Positions 44,766 to 53,639 of a stretch of DNA of 54,415 nt are shown one piece after another. Below the pieces are notes generated by a model. It searched no databases. It saw only the letters and a program-made list of their open reading frames with translations, and was not told the DNA's origin. How positions within the stretch are numbered: position 1 is the stretch's first letter; each line of letters starts with the position of its first letter. Both the position numbers and the translations under genes were made by a program. The stretch comes from Planctomycetia bacterium (GTDB lineage Bacteria > Planctomycetota > Planctomycetia > Pirellulales > Thermoguttaceae): NCBI GenBank assembly GCA_030527185.1, contig JAUNBF010000021.1:1-54415 (forward strand). Reading direction: 5' to 3'.

Positions 44766-45623
44766 ATGGCGTTTTGGGAAAAAATCTGGTCTCTGTTGGG
44801 TTTTCGCAAGTCTGGCTGGAAAAAGTCGGAGGACGAGGCGAAGATACGAGATGCGGTTTTTTCAGAGACGTCTGATTGGAATGCGGAGGAAACTTCGCGA
44901 ACCCCGACGGCGGTGGAAGTGGCTTTTCAGGAGCGGCTGAAAGAAGAGGAGCCGAAAACGGCGGGAGTGCGGAAGATTCTTGCGTCGAAGAAGTCACTGA
45001 AGGAATGTTTGAGCGTCCCTTCCACAGTGTCCCCTTCTTCGGTATCCGGGAAAGGAGTTTCGCCGGTGAAACTGATTGTTGGGCTGGGAAATCCCGGTGC
45101 GCAGTATGTCGGAACGCGGCATAACATCGGTTATGAAGTTCTGGCGGAACTCGGCAGGCGTTATGGAGTCGGTCGTCCCAAATCGAAGTTCCAGGGTGAG
45201 TTGCTGGAAGCGTCCCTTTCGGGGCAGAAGGTTTTGCTGTTGAGTCCGGTGACATACATGAATCGCAGTGGCTCCAGCGTCCGTCCGTGCGTCGATTTTT
45301 ATCGCATTGCGGTGGAAGATATTTTGATATTGTGCGACGACGTAAGCCTTCCGGCAGGCAAAATTCGTCTGCGGGCACAAGGTTCCAGTGGCGGGCAAAA
45401 GGGTTTGGGCGACGTGATTCGCGTATTGGGAACGGACAAGGTGGCCCGTTTGCGAGTCGGTGTTGGCGAAAAACCGCCCGGTTGGGATTTGGCGGATTAT
45501 GTATTGTCGAAATTTTCCAAAGAAGATCGTGCCGTGATGGACGCGGCGGTGAAAGAGGCAACGGACGCGGCCGCCTTGTGGGTGACATCGGGTATCGAAC
45601 GCAGTATGGATCGCTATAATTAA
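44766..45623 (+). CDS. pth: peptidyl-tRNA hydrolase, start uncertain
   Basis: Releases peptides from drop-off peptidyl-tRNAs. The Pth core begins at VKLIVGLGNPGAQYVGTRHN (catalytic His in RHN), with PVTYMNRSG, LCDDVSLPAGKIRLR and GSSGGQKGLGDVIRVLG following. The open frame from ATG 44766 puts a 100-residue charged extension ahead of it. A GTG at 45066 that begins exactly at VKLIVGL has AAAGGAG at 45051-45057, eight bases upstream, so it is the better start and would give a normal 185-residue enzyme. The extension may be untranslated, or both forms may exist. Confidence 0.9.
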   Translation: MAFWEKIWSLLGFRKSGWKKSEDEAKIRDAVFSETSDWNAEETSRTPTAVEVAFQERLKEEEPKTAGVRKILASKKSLKECLSVPSTVSPSSVSGKGVSPVKLIVGLGNPGAQYVGTRHNIGYEVLAELGRRYGVGRPKSKFQGELLEASLSGQKVLLLSPVTYMNRSGSSVRPCVDFYRIAVEDILILCDDVSLPAGKIRLRAQGSSGGQKGLGDVIRVLGTDKVARLRVGVGEKPPGWDLADYVLSKFSKEDRAVMDAAVKEATDAAALWVTSGIERSMDRYN

Positions 45624-45762
45624 GGATACGGCAAGGTCGGAGTCCAGCTTTTCGTTTTTGGGAATTTTGATTGAGGGACGGCCCAAAGCGACAAGAATAG
45701 TCATAACAACATTTTAGGAATTTGTAGTAGTAACAGAAACATTTGTCATCAGGAGTGGTACT

Positions 45763-46188
45763 TTGGCTCTTAACGTTTACGAAGGAATGTTTATTCTGGA
45801 TTCCGGTCGTTTTGCACGTGACCCGGACAATGTGTCGGGACAGATCACGAAACTGGTTCAGGACGCTGGCGGCGAAATCCTGGTCAGCCGTCTTTGGGAA
45901 GAACGTCGTCTGGCGTACCCGATCAACGGCCAGCGCAAAGGGGTTTACTGGTTAACGTATTTCCGTCTGGACAGTTTGCAGTTGGCGGAACTGAACCGTC
46001 AGTGTGGTCTTTACGACGCGAATCTTCGGAATCTTTTCATCAAGATTGATCCGCGGATTGTGGATGCGTTGGTGGAACATGCAATGGCAGGTCCCGCGGC
46101 AATGCAAGATCGAGCATTACCGGAAGTCGAAGAGGAAGTGGAAGAAGAGTACATTCCCGAAGAAGAATTTGAGGGAGAAGAAGCCTAG
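45763..46188 (+). CDS. rpsF: 30S ribosomal protein S6
   Basis: 141 residues from a TTG at 45763 that has AGGAG seven bases upstream; the next letters, ALNVYEGMFILDSG, are the S6 N-terminus. RRLAYPINGQRKGVYWLTYF is the core RNA-binding stretch. The C-terminus is extended by an acidic tail (EVEEEVEEEYIPEEEFEGEE), more acidic than in E. coli S6. ssb follows. Confidence 0.94.
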   Translation: MALNVYEGMFILDSGRFARDPDNVSGQITKLVQDAGGEILVSRLWEERRLAYPINGQRKGVYWLTYFRLDSLQLAELNRQCGLYDANLRNLFIKIDPRIVDALVEHAMAGPAAMQDRALPEVEEEVEEEYIPEEEFEGEEA

Positions 46189-46265
46189 ATATTTCCGACG
46201 GGATAGCGTAGATTCCGTGGTCTGTTTGGGTCAACCTGAAAGAAAAGAGATAGCAGGAGTCCGCC

Positions 46266-46739
46266 ATGGCGAGTTATAATCGCGTGATATTGCTGGGTAA
46301 TTTAACCCGAGACCCGGATTTGAAATACACACCGTCGGGCATGGCGGTTTGTGAAATCGGCCTTGCGGTGAACGATCGCCGCCGAACTCCTGAAGGGGAG
46401 TGGGTCGAGGAGGCGACATTTATCGACGTTACCCTGTGGGGCAAGACGGCAGAAACATGCAGCCAGTATATGCAGAAAGGTTCGCCGATTCTCATCGAAG
46501 GTCGTTTGAAGCTGGATACCTGGGAACAGGAAGGGCAGAAGCGGTCGAAGTTGCGAGTGGTGGGTGAGCGGATGCAGATGGTGGGGAGCCGTGGTGGTAG
46601 TTCCGGCGGCAATTCTGGAGGTTCGTCCCGTGGAGTATCGCGTGATGAATCGGAAGCCTATGGCGGAGGTTATGAAGGAGGTGGTTACTCGGCTCCTTCA
46701 CGCAATACCCCTCCTCCCGCCGACGACATTCCTTTTTAA
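46266..46739 (+). CDS. ssb: single-stranded DNA-binding protein
   Basis: 157 residues. OB-fold of about 110 residues ([60 protein letters not shown]), a Gly/Ser-rich linker, and the conserved acidic tip DDIPF that recruits partner proteins. GGAG precedes the ATG. It lies in the conserved rpsF-ssb order. Confidence 0.95.
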   Translation: MASYNRVILLGNLTRDPDLKYTPSGMAVCEIGLAVNDRRRTPEGEWVEEATFIDVTLWGKTAETCSQYMQKGSPILIEGRLKLDTWEQEGQKRSKLRVVGERMQMVGSRGGSSGGNSGGSSRGVSRDESEAYGGGYEGGGYSAPSRNTPPPADDIPF

Positions 46740-46744
46740 GGGAA

Positions 46745-46768
46745 GTTGGAAGAGAGCGTTTTTCCAAC
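46745..46768 (+). promoter_or_regulatory. hairpin between ssb and rplI
   Basis: GTTGGAA (46745-46751) pairs with TTCCAAC (46762-46768) around 10 bases, just after the ssb stop and without a U-run. The spacer to rplI is where rpsR normally lies. Confidence 0.4.
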
Positions 46769-46962
46769 AGACGCAGCCGGTCGTTACCGGTCCGACGCTT
46801 TGCGGTCAGCGCACAGAATTCTTTTTTGCTGGCGTTGAAAAAAAGCTGGTGGCGGAAGCCATCTAACTTGTACAGGTGGTGCAAGGACACCTCGCTGGAA
46901 GAAGGTTTGTTTTGTTTTTTCCAGCGTTCATCGAAAGAAATCCAACAGAAAAGGAGCAGAAA

Positions 46963-47502
46963 ATGCCCAACACGAAGAAACAGAAGAAAATCAAGCGTCC
47001 GTCATTCAAGATGAAGCGATTGCCGAAAGGTCCGAACGGGGGAGTCACGTTGCTGCTGATTCAGAGCGTGGATCACCTTGGGAAACAGGGGGATGTGGTG
47101 GAAGTTCGACCGGGATACGCGAACAACTATCTGATTCCGCAAGGTTTGGCGACTGTGGCGACGGATCACCACAAACGGATGGTGGAAAAACACAAGGCAC
47201 GTCTGGCGGAAATTCACAAAGCGAAGACGGCAGCGATGGAAGCGTTGGCGGAGCAGTTGCACAAGGCCAGCATTTCGATTGAAGCGAACGCGAATGACGA
47301 AGGGCATTTGTATGGTTCGGTAGGTGCCCCGGAAATCGTGGCGGCGTTGAAGAACATCAACATTCACCTGGCGGAAGACCAAATTCGCCTTGCTGGTCCA
47401 CTGCGTGAATTGGGCTTGTACACGGTCAAAGTCCATCTCACAGGCGAAATCGAGTCGGAATTGCACGTCTGGGTCGTTCCAACCGTGGCGACTGTAAAAT
47501 AG
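46963..47502 (+). CDS. rplI: 50S ribosomal protein L9
   Basis: 179 residues from the ATG at 46963 with AAAGGAG upstream. L9 N-domain: LLIQSVDHLGKQGDVVEVRPGYANNYLIPQGLA, then the long connecting helix and the C-terminal domain (GHLYGSVGAPEIVAAL). About 28 extra basic residues (KKQKKIKRPSFKMKRLPKGP) precede the usual start, probably for rRNA contact. Closed by a strong terminator. Confidence 0.94.
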   Translation: MPNTKKQKKIKRPSFKMKRLPKGPNGGVTLLLIQSVDHLGKQGDVVEVRPGYANNYLIPQGLATVATDHHKRMVEKHKARLAEIHKAKTAAMEALAEQLHKASISIEANANDEGHLYGSVGAPEIVAALKNINIHLAEDQIRLAGPLRELGLYTVKVHLTGEIESELHVWVVPTVATVK

Positions 47503-47538
47503 TCCGCCGTTGGGAAGCATGGCAGGAATGAACGAAAG

Positions 47539-47565
47539 CGGAGGATGGCAAGTCCTCCGTTTTTT
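47539..47565 (+). terminator. rho-independent terminator of the ribosomal cluster
   Basis: CGGAGGA (47539-47545) and TCCTCCG (47553-47559) form a perfect 7-base-pair stem with a TGGCAAG loop, followed by six Ts. Confidence 0.93.
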
Positions 47566-47577
47566 ATGGGAAGGGCG

Positions 47578-47934
47578 GTTCCCTAAATCCTCCCATTCTC
47601 TCCTTTTTATTCTTCTTACTTATCTCGATGATAATCCTCATTTCAAGTATCCACGGAGAAAAAAGTAAGAATGGAAATATCTGCGTCTTCTGCGTAATCT
47701 GCGGATAATTTTTAACGTTGGAAGGGAAGGAAAATACGGTTTGCCTTGACGGTTGAAATTTCAGGATTTATCCAAAAATCTTTCTTGAAAAACAGGTTTT
47801 CCCGCACTTCCTTTTTTTGTCCGCAGATTACGCAGAGGACGCAGATGATGTTATTTCCATCCCTATCCTCTGCGGAAAACTCTTCTACACTTCCAAATGG
47901 TAAATGTGGCAAACGGATTTTAGAAATGTTCTAA
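47578..47934 (+). mobile_element. MITE-like element R3
   Basis: The best-preserved right tip: TTTTAGAAATGTTCTA, the exact inverse of the R1 left tip. The word from 47679 (starting ATCTGCGTCTTCTGCG) and its inverse at 47820-47846 stand 113 bases apart. No open frame of significance. The rest of the 47503-48048 spacer has only the terminator and the next gene's leader. Confidence 0.7.
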
Positions 47935-48048
47935 TGTTATCAAAGGGGTTGCTACAATCCGAATAATCGTTAAAATTTCCAAAATCGTTAAGTTTTTCCA
48001 TGGTTATGCCGATAAATAGGGAAAAGACTCGTTGTGGAGATGGTTTGC

Positions 48049-50208
48049 ATGGATAAAAAAGGAATTTTGTTCGGAAGTGAGGCGGGAAGAATGTCTGGGA
48101 TACATGGGTTCATCAGAAAGCCGCGGAAATTTTGGGCGATTCGTGCCACGGGTTGGATTTTATGTGCCATTTTCGTGCTGGGTTTATGTTCCTGCCGCAG
48201 TGCCCGCAATCAGCCATTGGTTTCTCTGCCCGGGAGTTATCCGCGTTATTACCCGCACGGGACGGTTTTTGTGGAGAGTTGCGTGACGGGCTGTGGGAAC
48301 GCGGCGTGCAGTTCTTGTGCAACAGGTTCTCCCACGGCTGCTTGCGGTCCGATGGATCAGACGTTGATTCCTGATGCGCCTCCCGGTATAGTACCCGCTC
48401 CGGCAACTTCGAGTGAAGATAAATTTTACGAAGGGGTGGAAATGGGGACACCGCGGGATAATCCCGTTCCAGCATTGGAAGAGGTACCGGAAGCCAGTGT
48501 TCCCGCGATCCCGGAACCTACCAGAACCTCTCCATCGAGACGAAAAACCTCTTCTGCCACAGCACCGAAAGTTGCTCCTGCCGAGAAAAGTGTGGAAAAT
48601 TTCCCGATTGATGTGGAAAACGTCCTGTCCGAGACACCGGAAGTCCGGGAAACGGTTCCAAAATCTTCCAGCGTTCCGCGAAGAACCATGAAACCCCAGA
48701 AATCGAAAACCAAGACAACTCCCAAACAGGTTGCCCCTGCCGCTCCTATGATTTTGGAGGAAAATGAGGAGGAAAAACCGCAGGAAATTCCACAGACAGA
48801 AATTCCACAACTCGAAATTCCTGAATCATCGTTGGAAACTCCTGAAGCACCCCAGCCGATGTTGCCCGTGGAGGAATTGCCCGATGTTTTGCCGCAAATT
48901 CCTGAAACGGAGGTGGAGTTGACCCCGGATTTGCCGTTGGAGTTGCCGGAAGCATCGCGTCGGAAGGTGAAAAACTTGCCTCTGGTGGAAGATGGAGAAA
49001 AAGAATGGTTGAAAATGTCCGAGGCTCAAACGTTGACCGACGCTCCTATTTTCCAGGAAAAAACGCCCCCTGCCAGAACGGCGGAAGGGAATGTTGACCC
49101 CCAGTTCAAACGTCTCTCTGCGGAAATGGAGTTTGGCACGAATGAAAGTGCCTTTATCCGACGTATCAGTGCGGAGATGCCTGTCGCAGGAGAAACGGCG
49201 GAGCAGGTCGTTTCTGCCGTGGCTGCGGTTCCTGGAAATGAGGTGGCCCCCTCCCCCCAGCGTCCCGATTTCATGCCGTCGGATGAGTACCTTTCTGCGG
49301 GCGTGAAACCTGCCCAAAAAATGGAGCCGAAGGGGAATGAGAAAAAACTGGACGACCGTTGGAAGCTCAATACCCAGCATGAAGAGGGAACGTACCTGTT
49401 TTATAACTCCCCGGAAGGGCGTGAAACGGTTCAGACCACCGATCCGGTTTCCCTTTACGCCCCGCGATTCCGAGCCGTTCGGCAGGTGATGGACTTGAGC
49501 GTCGATTCGCAAATCGTTCAGACAGGCGATATTGCCAATCCGGTGGAAATCCACTTCCAGCAGTATAATACCGGCCCTGGAACGGCCAAACAACAGGTAC
49601 AGGCCAACCAGGAAAAAGGGAAAACCGTCATGACACAACTGGCTTCCGGGCAATCGACCGGGGAAGTGGACGGCGGACTCGTTGCCAAAGCTTACACACA
49701 GGACGCGGTGGCTGCCCAGGAAGGTACTCTGATTGAGGGGGTACGGGAAGTCGACGGAAAAATGTCGGCCTGGATTTCCGAAGGAATGGATCGTGCCAAT
49801 ACCTGGACGCAAAACGAAGAATTGCAGGTCTTTATCGATAAAGTCAGCGCTGCCGTTTCGGTGAAAAATGAGTCGGTACCGTCGATTTATACAGTTCAGG
49901 AAGGGGACAAAAAACCGCAAATGAAGATTTATAAAGTCGCGTCCCGTTCCGCCGCCAACCCCGGTGAAACGGTCGATTTCACGATTTTCTTTGAAAATGT
50001 CGGCCCGGTGCCCGTAGGAAATGTCGTTTTGGTCGATAATCTCTCCGCTCGTCTGGAGATTCTCGAAGATTCGGCGGAAAGCAGTGTGGACGCGCTCTTT
50101 TCCTATGAGCCAAATGAGTCCGGTTCCCTGGTACTTCGCTGGGAAGTGACACAACCACTCTCTCCCGGTGAAAAAGGAGCGGTGAAGTTCCGATGTGTGG
50201 TACGCTAG
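48049..50208 (+). CDS. large Pro/Glu-rich lipoprotein with a DUF11-like domain
   Basis: About 719 residues from ATG 48049; ATG 48091 (GGGAAG upstream) is also possible. Lipobox LCSC closes a long N-region. A Cys-rich stretch follows (CVTGCGNAACSSCATG), then about 300 residues rich in Pro and Glu with EIP and LEIP repeats, probably a flexible stalk. The C-terminal 100 residues (VASRSAANPGETVDFTIFFENVG, VLVDNLSARLEILEDS, LSPGEKGAVKFRCVVR) match the DUF11 conserved-repeat fold. The stop codon TAG (50206-50208) is also the first three bases of element R4. Confidence 0.75.
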   Translation: MDKKGILFGSEAGRMSGIHGFIRKPRKFWAIRATGWILCAIFVLGLCSCRSARNQPLVSLPGSYPRYYPHGTVFVESCVTGCGNAACSSCATGSPTAACGPMDQTLIPDAPPGIVPAPATSSEDKFYEGVEMGTPRDNPVPALEEVPEASVPAIPEPTRTSPSRRKTSSATAPKVAPAEKSVENFPIDVENVLSETPEVRETVPKSSSVPRRTMKPQKSKTKTTPKQVAPAAPMILEENEEEKPQEIPQTEIPQLEIPESSLETPEAPQPMLPVEELPDVLPQIPETEVELTPDLPLELPEASRRKVKNLPLVEDGEKEWLKMSEAQTLTDAPIFQEKTPPARTAEGNVDPQFKRLSAEMEFGTNESAFIRRISAEMPVAGETAEQVVSAVAAVPGNEVAPSPQRPDFMPSDEYLSAGVKPAQKMEPKGNEKKLDDRWKLNTQHEEGTYLFYNSPEGRETVQTTDPVSLYAPRFRAVRQVMDLSVDSQIVQTGDIANPVEIHFQQYNTGPGTAKQQVQANQEKGKTVMTQLASGQSTGEVDGGLVAKAYTQDAVAAQEGTLIEGVREVDGKMSAWISEGMDRANTWTQNEELQVFIDKVSAAVSVKNESVPSIYTVQEGDKKPQMKIYKVASRSAANPGETVDFTIFFENVGPVPVGNVVLVDNLSARLEILEDSAESSVDALFSYEPNESGSLVLRWEVTQPLSPGEKGAVKFRCVVR

Positions 50209-50478
50209 AACACTTCCAGAATTTGTTTACCACGTTTGACATTTGGAAAACATCGGTCGATCCGTTGGTAGCGTAGAAGAATTTCCGTAAAAAATGGAGA
50301 TGGAAGTAAAATCTCATCTGCGTCTTCTGCGTCGCCAGGGTAAATCGTATTTTCCTTGACGACGCGGAAAACACAGATATTTCCGTCCCCTACACTTTTC
50401 TCGGCAGATAGTTGAAACAGAGATTTCGACGAGATAAATAAGAAGAATAAAAAGGAGAGAATGTTTTTTAGACGTTCC
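50206..50478 (-). mobile_element. MITE-like element R4
   Basis: Begins with TAGAACACTTCCAGAATTTG, whose TAG is the stop codon of the preceding gene. It is a shorter inverted copy: the TTTGACATTTGGAAAACATC block, one TCTGCGTCTTCTGCG word (about 50318), and the left-end blocks GAGATAAATAAGAAGAATAA and AAAAAGGAGAGAATG. The distal tip is degraded. Confidence 0.65.
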
Positions 50479-50482
50479 CTGG

Positions 50483-50625
50483 AGCTTTGTTCAACTGATC
50501 ATTAGGAATGACAATTAGGAGTGGCCAAGCCGCTTTTTATAAAGGGTGGTGTTATGTCCAATAAATATCATGAGTCATAACACAATCACCCCTGAAAATG
50601 CGGCGGAAACATCCACAATTATCAA
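50483..50625. repeat. dispersed AT-rich element, copy C
   Basis: Opens with GAGCTTTGTTCAACTGATCA like copies A and B. It contains GTGTTATG (50549-50556) and its inverse CATAACAC (50576-50583), then CACCCCTGAAAATGCGG and CAATTATCAATTTG in reverse orientation. Nothing else is seen in the spacer down to csrA. Confidence 0.5.
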
Positions 50626-50637
50626 TTTGACACGCCA

Positions 50638-50844
50638 TTAGTCGCCATGATACGTCCCAACGAGCATTCGTTCTTTGGACCGAGGAACGGTTTTTCTTCC
50701 CAGAATTTCCCGGCGAACGACGGAAACATTTTCTGGAGCGTGAATTCCCAAACGGATTTTTCCTCCTCGAATATCCGTTACGGTAATGACAATATTATCA
50801 TTGATAATAATGCTCTCATCTTTTTTACGAGTTAATACCAGCAT
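50638..50844 (-). CDS. csrA: translational regulator CsrA
   Basis: RNA-binding dimer that controls translation of target mRNAs at GGA motifs. 68 residues, normal size; MLVLTRKKDESIIIND opens the family signature, with GKIRLGIHAPENVSVVRREI following. GGAGAGG precedes the ATG, and a TATAAT lies at 50875-50880 on the minus strand. Single gene; there are no flagellar genes in the window, so its targets are unseen. Confidence 0.95.
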   Translation of the reverse strand: MLVLTRKKDESIIINDNIVITVTDIRGGKIRLGIHAPENVSVVRREILGRKTVPRSKERMLVGTYHGD

Positions 50845-51044
50845 TCTTTGCCTCTCCTTGCATCGGTTGCCCTTATTATAATTGAGGTGACAATCCTTTT
50901 TTGTCTACCTATAGCATAACCCATAAATCCCGCAAGTCAAGCAAAATCTTTACAAACTCTACAAAATATTCAATTGATTTAGATTCTCTAATCGTTATAA
51001 TCGTTAAATTTTAACATTTGTCGTTAAAAATTCACCTTCCCAGG

Positions 51045-51797
51045 CTATTTTTGAAGAAGAGAGAGGATTTTCAGTTGTTGGTGAATCTCCTCCAGGTGCG
51101 TTTCCGACCCACCGCCCCAGGCATGAGTAATGACTCCATTCTGACAGAGCAGCAAGGTTGGAAAACCAATACCATCCACGTACATTTTGGCTTTGGGGTT
51201 GATCTGCAAGGCCATTCCCACGAGACTGGTCCGAAAAATGTCCTGCGGGTCCCACCAGACCTGGGAAAACGGAAGTTGAGAGGCAAAGATAGCTCGCTCG
51301 GTCATTCTGCGGAAAGGTTCCTCATCACGCAAGGCCATTTTCAAACTTTCCGGGGTCTCACTCTCCTCTTCTTCCGACAATGTTTTTACAGCCAGATAGG
51401 CAACAGGCAAAAGAACCAATTGAGAATTTCGGGTAGCTTCTTTCAAAGGTTCCTTCAGTTGAGCCAAAAAATGACACGATTTGTGATCCCATGGCCCCCA
51501 TAAAATCACCAAAACAGTTTTTTCAGCAAGGGATTCCATCGATGGCGGTTCCGAAGTTCCCACCAACGGATGGAGCGATTCCGTGGAGCAGAGAGGAAGC
51601 CCTGCCAAAAAATGTTGTTGGGAGTCCACGCGAAAGCAACTGGGACCGAAAAAAATAAAACCACCCCCCAAAATCATCACGAGAATCAGAATAATCAGGT
51701 TCATACGTGCCTGATATTGGGGATTTTCTTCCAGTTGACCAAAAAACTCCTCTGTGGAAAGAGGACGCTCTTCATATTCATTTTCAGAAATATTCAT
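51045..51797 (-). CDS. membrane-anchored thioredoxin-like protein, motif degenerate
   Basis: About 250 residues; the second of two adjacent ATGs (51797) is best placed after AGGAGG. One membrane segment (MNLIILILVMILGGGFIFFG), then a thioredoxin-fold domain: VLVILWGPWDHKSC in the position of WCxxC, so the first Cys is missing, and GFPTLLLC with the cis-Pro. It is the last gene of the thiS-thiG operon, 26 bases after thiG. Without the resolving pair it may be a scaffold or act by its single Cys. Confidence 0.7.
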   Translation of the reverse strand: MNISENEYEERPLSTEEFFGQLEENPQYQARMNLIILILVMILGGGFIFFGPSCFRVDSQQHFLAGLPLCSTESLHPLVGTSEPPSMESLAEKTVLVILWGPWDHKSCHFLAQLKEPLKEATRNSQLVLLPVAYLAVKTLSEEEESETPESLKMALRDEEPFRRMTERAIFASQLPFSQVWWDPQDIFRTSLVGMALQINPKAKMYVDGIGFPTLLLCQNGVITHAWGGGSETHLEEIHQQLKILSLLQK

Positions 51798-51823
51798 CAT
51801 ATCCTCCTTCTCATCAACATCCT

Positions 51824-52630
51824 TTACCCGATTCTACCGTCCATCGGACTGCTGGCGGTTGCGTAGAGCTTTTTCGGGATTCGTCCTGCCAAATAGGAGG
51901 CACGGCCAGCCTCACATGCCCATTTCATCGATTCCGCCATCAAAACAGGGTTTTTCGCATGGGCAATGGCGGTGTTGAGCAGAATTCCATCCGCTCCCAA
52001 TTCCATGGCAAAAGCAACGTCGCTGGCCGTTCCGACACCCGCGTCGACAATGACTGGATAGTCGGGGTCGTTTTCCTTCAAATATTCCATACAAATCCGA
52101 ATGTTATTGGGATTCAGCACCCCCTGTCCCGAACCGATGGGACTCCCGGCTGGCATGACACTTTTGGCTCCAGCATTTTTCAGTCGCCGAGCCATCATCG
52201 GGTCGTCGGTGGTATAAACCAGGACTTCAAAACCTTCGGCCACCAGTTTTTCCGTTGCTTCCAGCGTGGCTATCGGATCGGGAAGGAGTGTTTTGGCATC
52301 TCCCAGAACCTCCAGTTTGACCCAATTGGCACCAGGATTTTCCATTTGTGTAAGGATTTCCCGTCCCAGCCGTGCCACGCGAATGGCATCTTCCGCCGAA
52401 AAACAACCTGCCGTATTGGGCAAAATGGTATACTTTTTCAGGTCGATGTAATCCAATAAATTATTGCCATCCTTGTCAAACAGACGTTCCCGGCGGACCG
52501 CCACCGTAATACATTCTGCCCCGGAAGTATCCAGTGCTTGCTGCATGAGGGGATACGTTGCATACTTTCCCGTCCCCACGAAAAGTCGACTCGTGAAGGT
52601 ATGGGAACCAATTTGTAAAGGTTTCTTCAT
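51824..52630 (-). CDS. thiG: thiazole synthase ThiG
   Basis: Forms the thiazole phosphate of thiamine from DXP, an imine and the ThiS thiocarboxylate. 268 residues from the ATG at 52630; a TTG at 52648 is unlikely. Motifs: [45 protein letters not shown] (Schiff-base Lys), [17 protein letters not shown] and [20 protein letters not shown]. 23 bases separate its start from the thiS stop. Confidence 0.96.
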   Translation of the reverse strand: MKKPLQIGSHTFTSRLFVGTGKYATYPLMQQALDTSGAECITVAVRRERLFDKDGNNLLDYIDLKKYTILPNTAGCFSAEDAIRVARLGREILTQMENPGANWVKLEVLGDAKTLLPDPIATLEATEKLVAEGFEVLVYTTDDPMMARRLKNAGAKSVMPAGSPIGSGQGVLNPNNIRICMEYLKENDPDYPVIVDAGVGTASDVAFAMELGADGILLNTAIAHAKNPVLMAESMKWACEAGRASYLAGRIPKKLYATASSPMDGRIG

Positions 52631-52653
52631 GATTTTCCGAACACTCAATCCAT

Positions 52654-52854
52654 TCAGCCGCCACCCACCAGAGTGACGATTTCCAAAATATCGCCGTCAT
52701 GCAACACGAAATCAAGGTGTTGCGCTTTCGGCACCAACTCACGATTCACCTCCACCGCCACGAACGCCTTTTCCAAATTCAGGAATTTCAGCAGTTCCGC
52801 GACCGTGGAGACGTTTCCCACATTTTTTTCTTCACCGTTGATGAGCAATTTCAC
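52654..52854 (-). CDS. thiS: sulfur carrier protein ThiS
   Basis: 66 residues from a GTG at 52854 preceded by GGAGGAAG. Ubiquitin-like fold with [29 protein letters not shown] and [13 protein letters not shown]. The C-terminus has three glycines rather than the usual two, which still fits adenylation and thiocarboxylation. The upstream gene's stop is one base before this start, so translation is coupled. Confidence 0.95.
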   Translation of the reverse strand: MKLLINGEEKNVGNVSTVAELLKFLNLEKAFVAVEVNRELVPKAQHLDFVLHDGDILEIVTLVGGG

Positions 52855-52855
52855 G

Positions 52856-53509
52856 CTATTCTTCCTCCACCACTTCCTCCATGACCATCGGCATGACAAA
52901 ACGATCGACCGTATAATAGGTCAATGGAGAGCTGAACGGGGAATTGCTGGAGAAGGAGGAAGGATTCCAGGGCAGGATGTAAACCAACATCAAACCGGTA
53001 TTGACTTCTGTAATGTACAAGGCCGAGGCTCCGGGACGGATATTTCCACCCTGTCCGACGATACTGTGGATACCTGCGGTCATGATGTACTTCGGTTCCT
53101 GCGGGAGTTGGATGGCCTGTTTGGCAGCATTTTTCTTGGTGCGGGAAGTCCCTTTTTTGCCGCGATTGTTCAGGATGGTAACCGCTTTTCGCAGGTCGGC
53201 GTGGACGTTTCCCTGATACCGGGACTGGAAGGTGGGGGAGACTTTGGAAAGAACCCCTGCCGACAGGAGTCCGGTGGTGGAATCGAGTACGAAAACCGCT
53301 TCGCTTCCTCCATCGACGGGTGCGGTGCAGGTCAGATACCCATCCACGCGGTCGGATGTGGAGGCCTGCGCGACGGGAACCCCATTTCCCCTGTCAAACG
53401 CGGCATTTTGCGGCAGAAAACGGACACACAGGACACTGGAAACCACCCCTGTAGCCACACAGGCAGCCAGCAACAGGACGACAGAAAAAATTCGGATGGA
53501 ATGTTTCAC
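52856..53509 (-). CDS. unknown single-pass membrane protein upstream of thiS
   Basis: About 217 residues from a GTG at 53509 with AAAGGAG eight bases upstream; the TTG at 53515 is too close to it. One membrane anchor ([20 protein letters not shown]) and then a soluble domain with [20 protein letters not shown] and a basic patch ([18 protein letters not shown]). It ends in an acidic tail ([10 protein letters not shown]). No recognisable domain. Its one-base spacing to thiS suggests a role tied to the operon or simple co-transcription; thiamine involvement is not shown by sequence. Confidence 0.65.
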   Translation of the reverse strand: MKHSIRIFSVVLLLAACVATGVVSSVLCVRFLPQNAAFDRGNGVPVAQASTSDRVDGYLTCTAPVDGGSEAVFVLDSTTGLLSAGVLSKVSPTFQSRYQGNVHADLRKAVTILNNRGKKGTSRTKKNAAKQAIQLPQEPKYIMTAGIHSIVGQGGNIRPGASALYITEVNTGLMLVYILPWNPSSFSSNSPFSSPLTYYTVDRFVMPMVMEEVVEEE

Positions 53510-53639
53510 GTTCAATTCTCCTTTTTAGGTTATCAGGCATAAAATCGTCTCACGAACAATATTTTACCCGATTTTCAAGAAAAAACCAACAGGGGAGTCC
53601 TCTTTTTTAGAAATATTTTTGGCTTTCAGGAGAAAATAT
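53510..53639. other. leader and upstream of the thi operon
   Basis: No THI-box (TPP riboswitch) pattern and no ideal promoter are visible; the segment is AT-rich. Confidence 0.35.

Noticed and set aside
53510..53639. TPP riboswitch upstream of the thi operon
   Set aside because: No THI-box core (CUGAGA with a paired partner) could be found.
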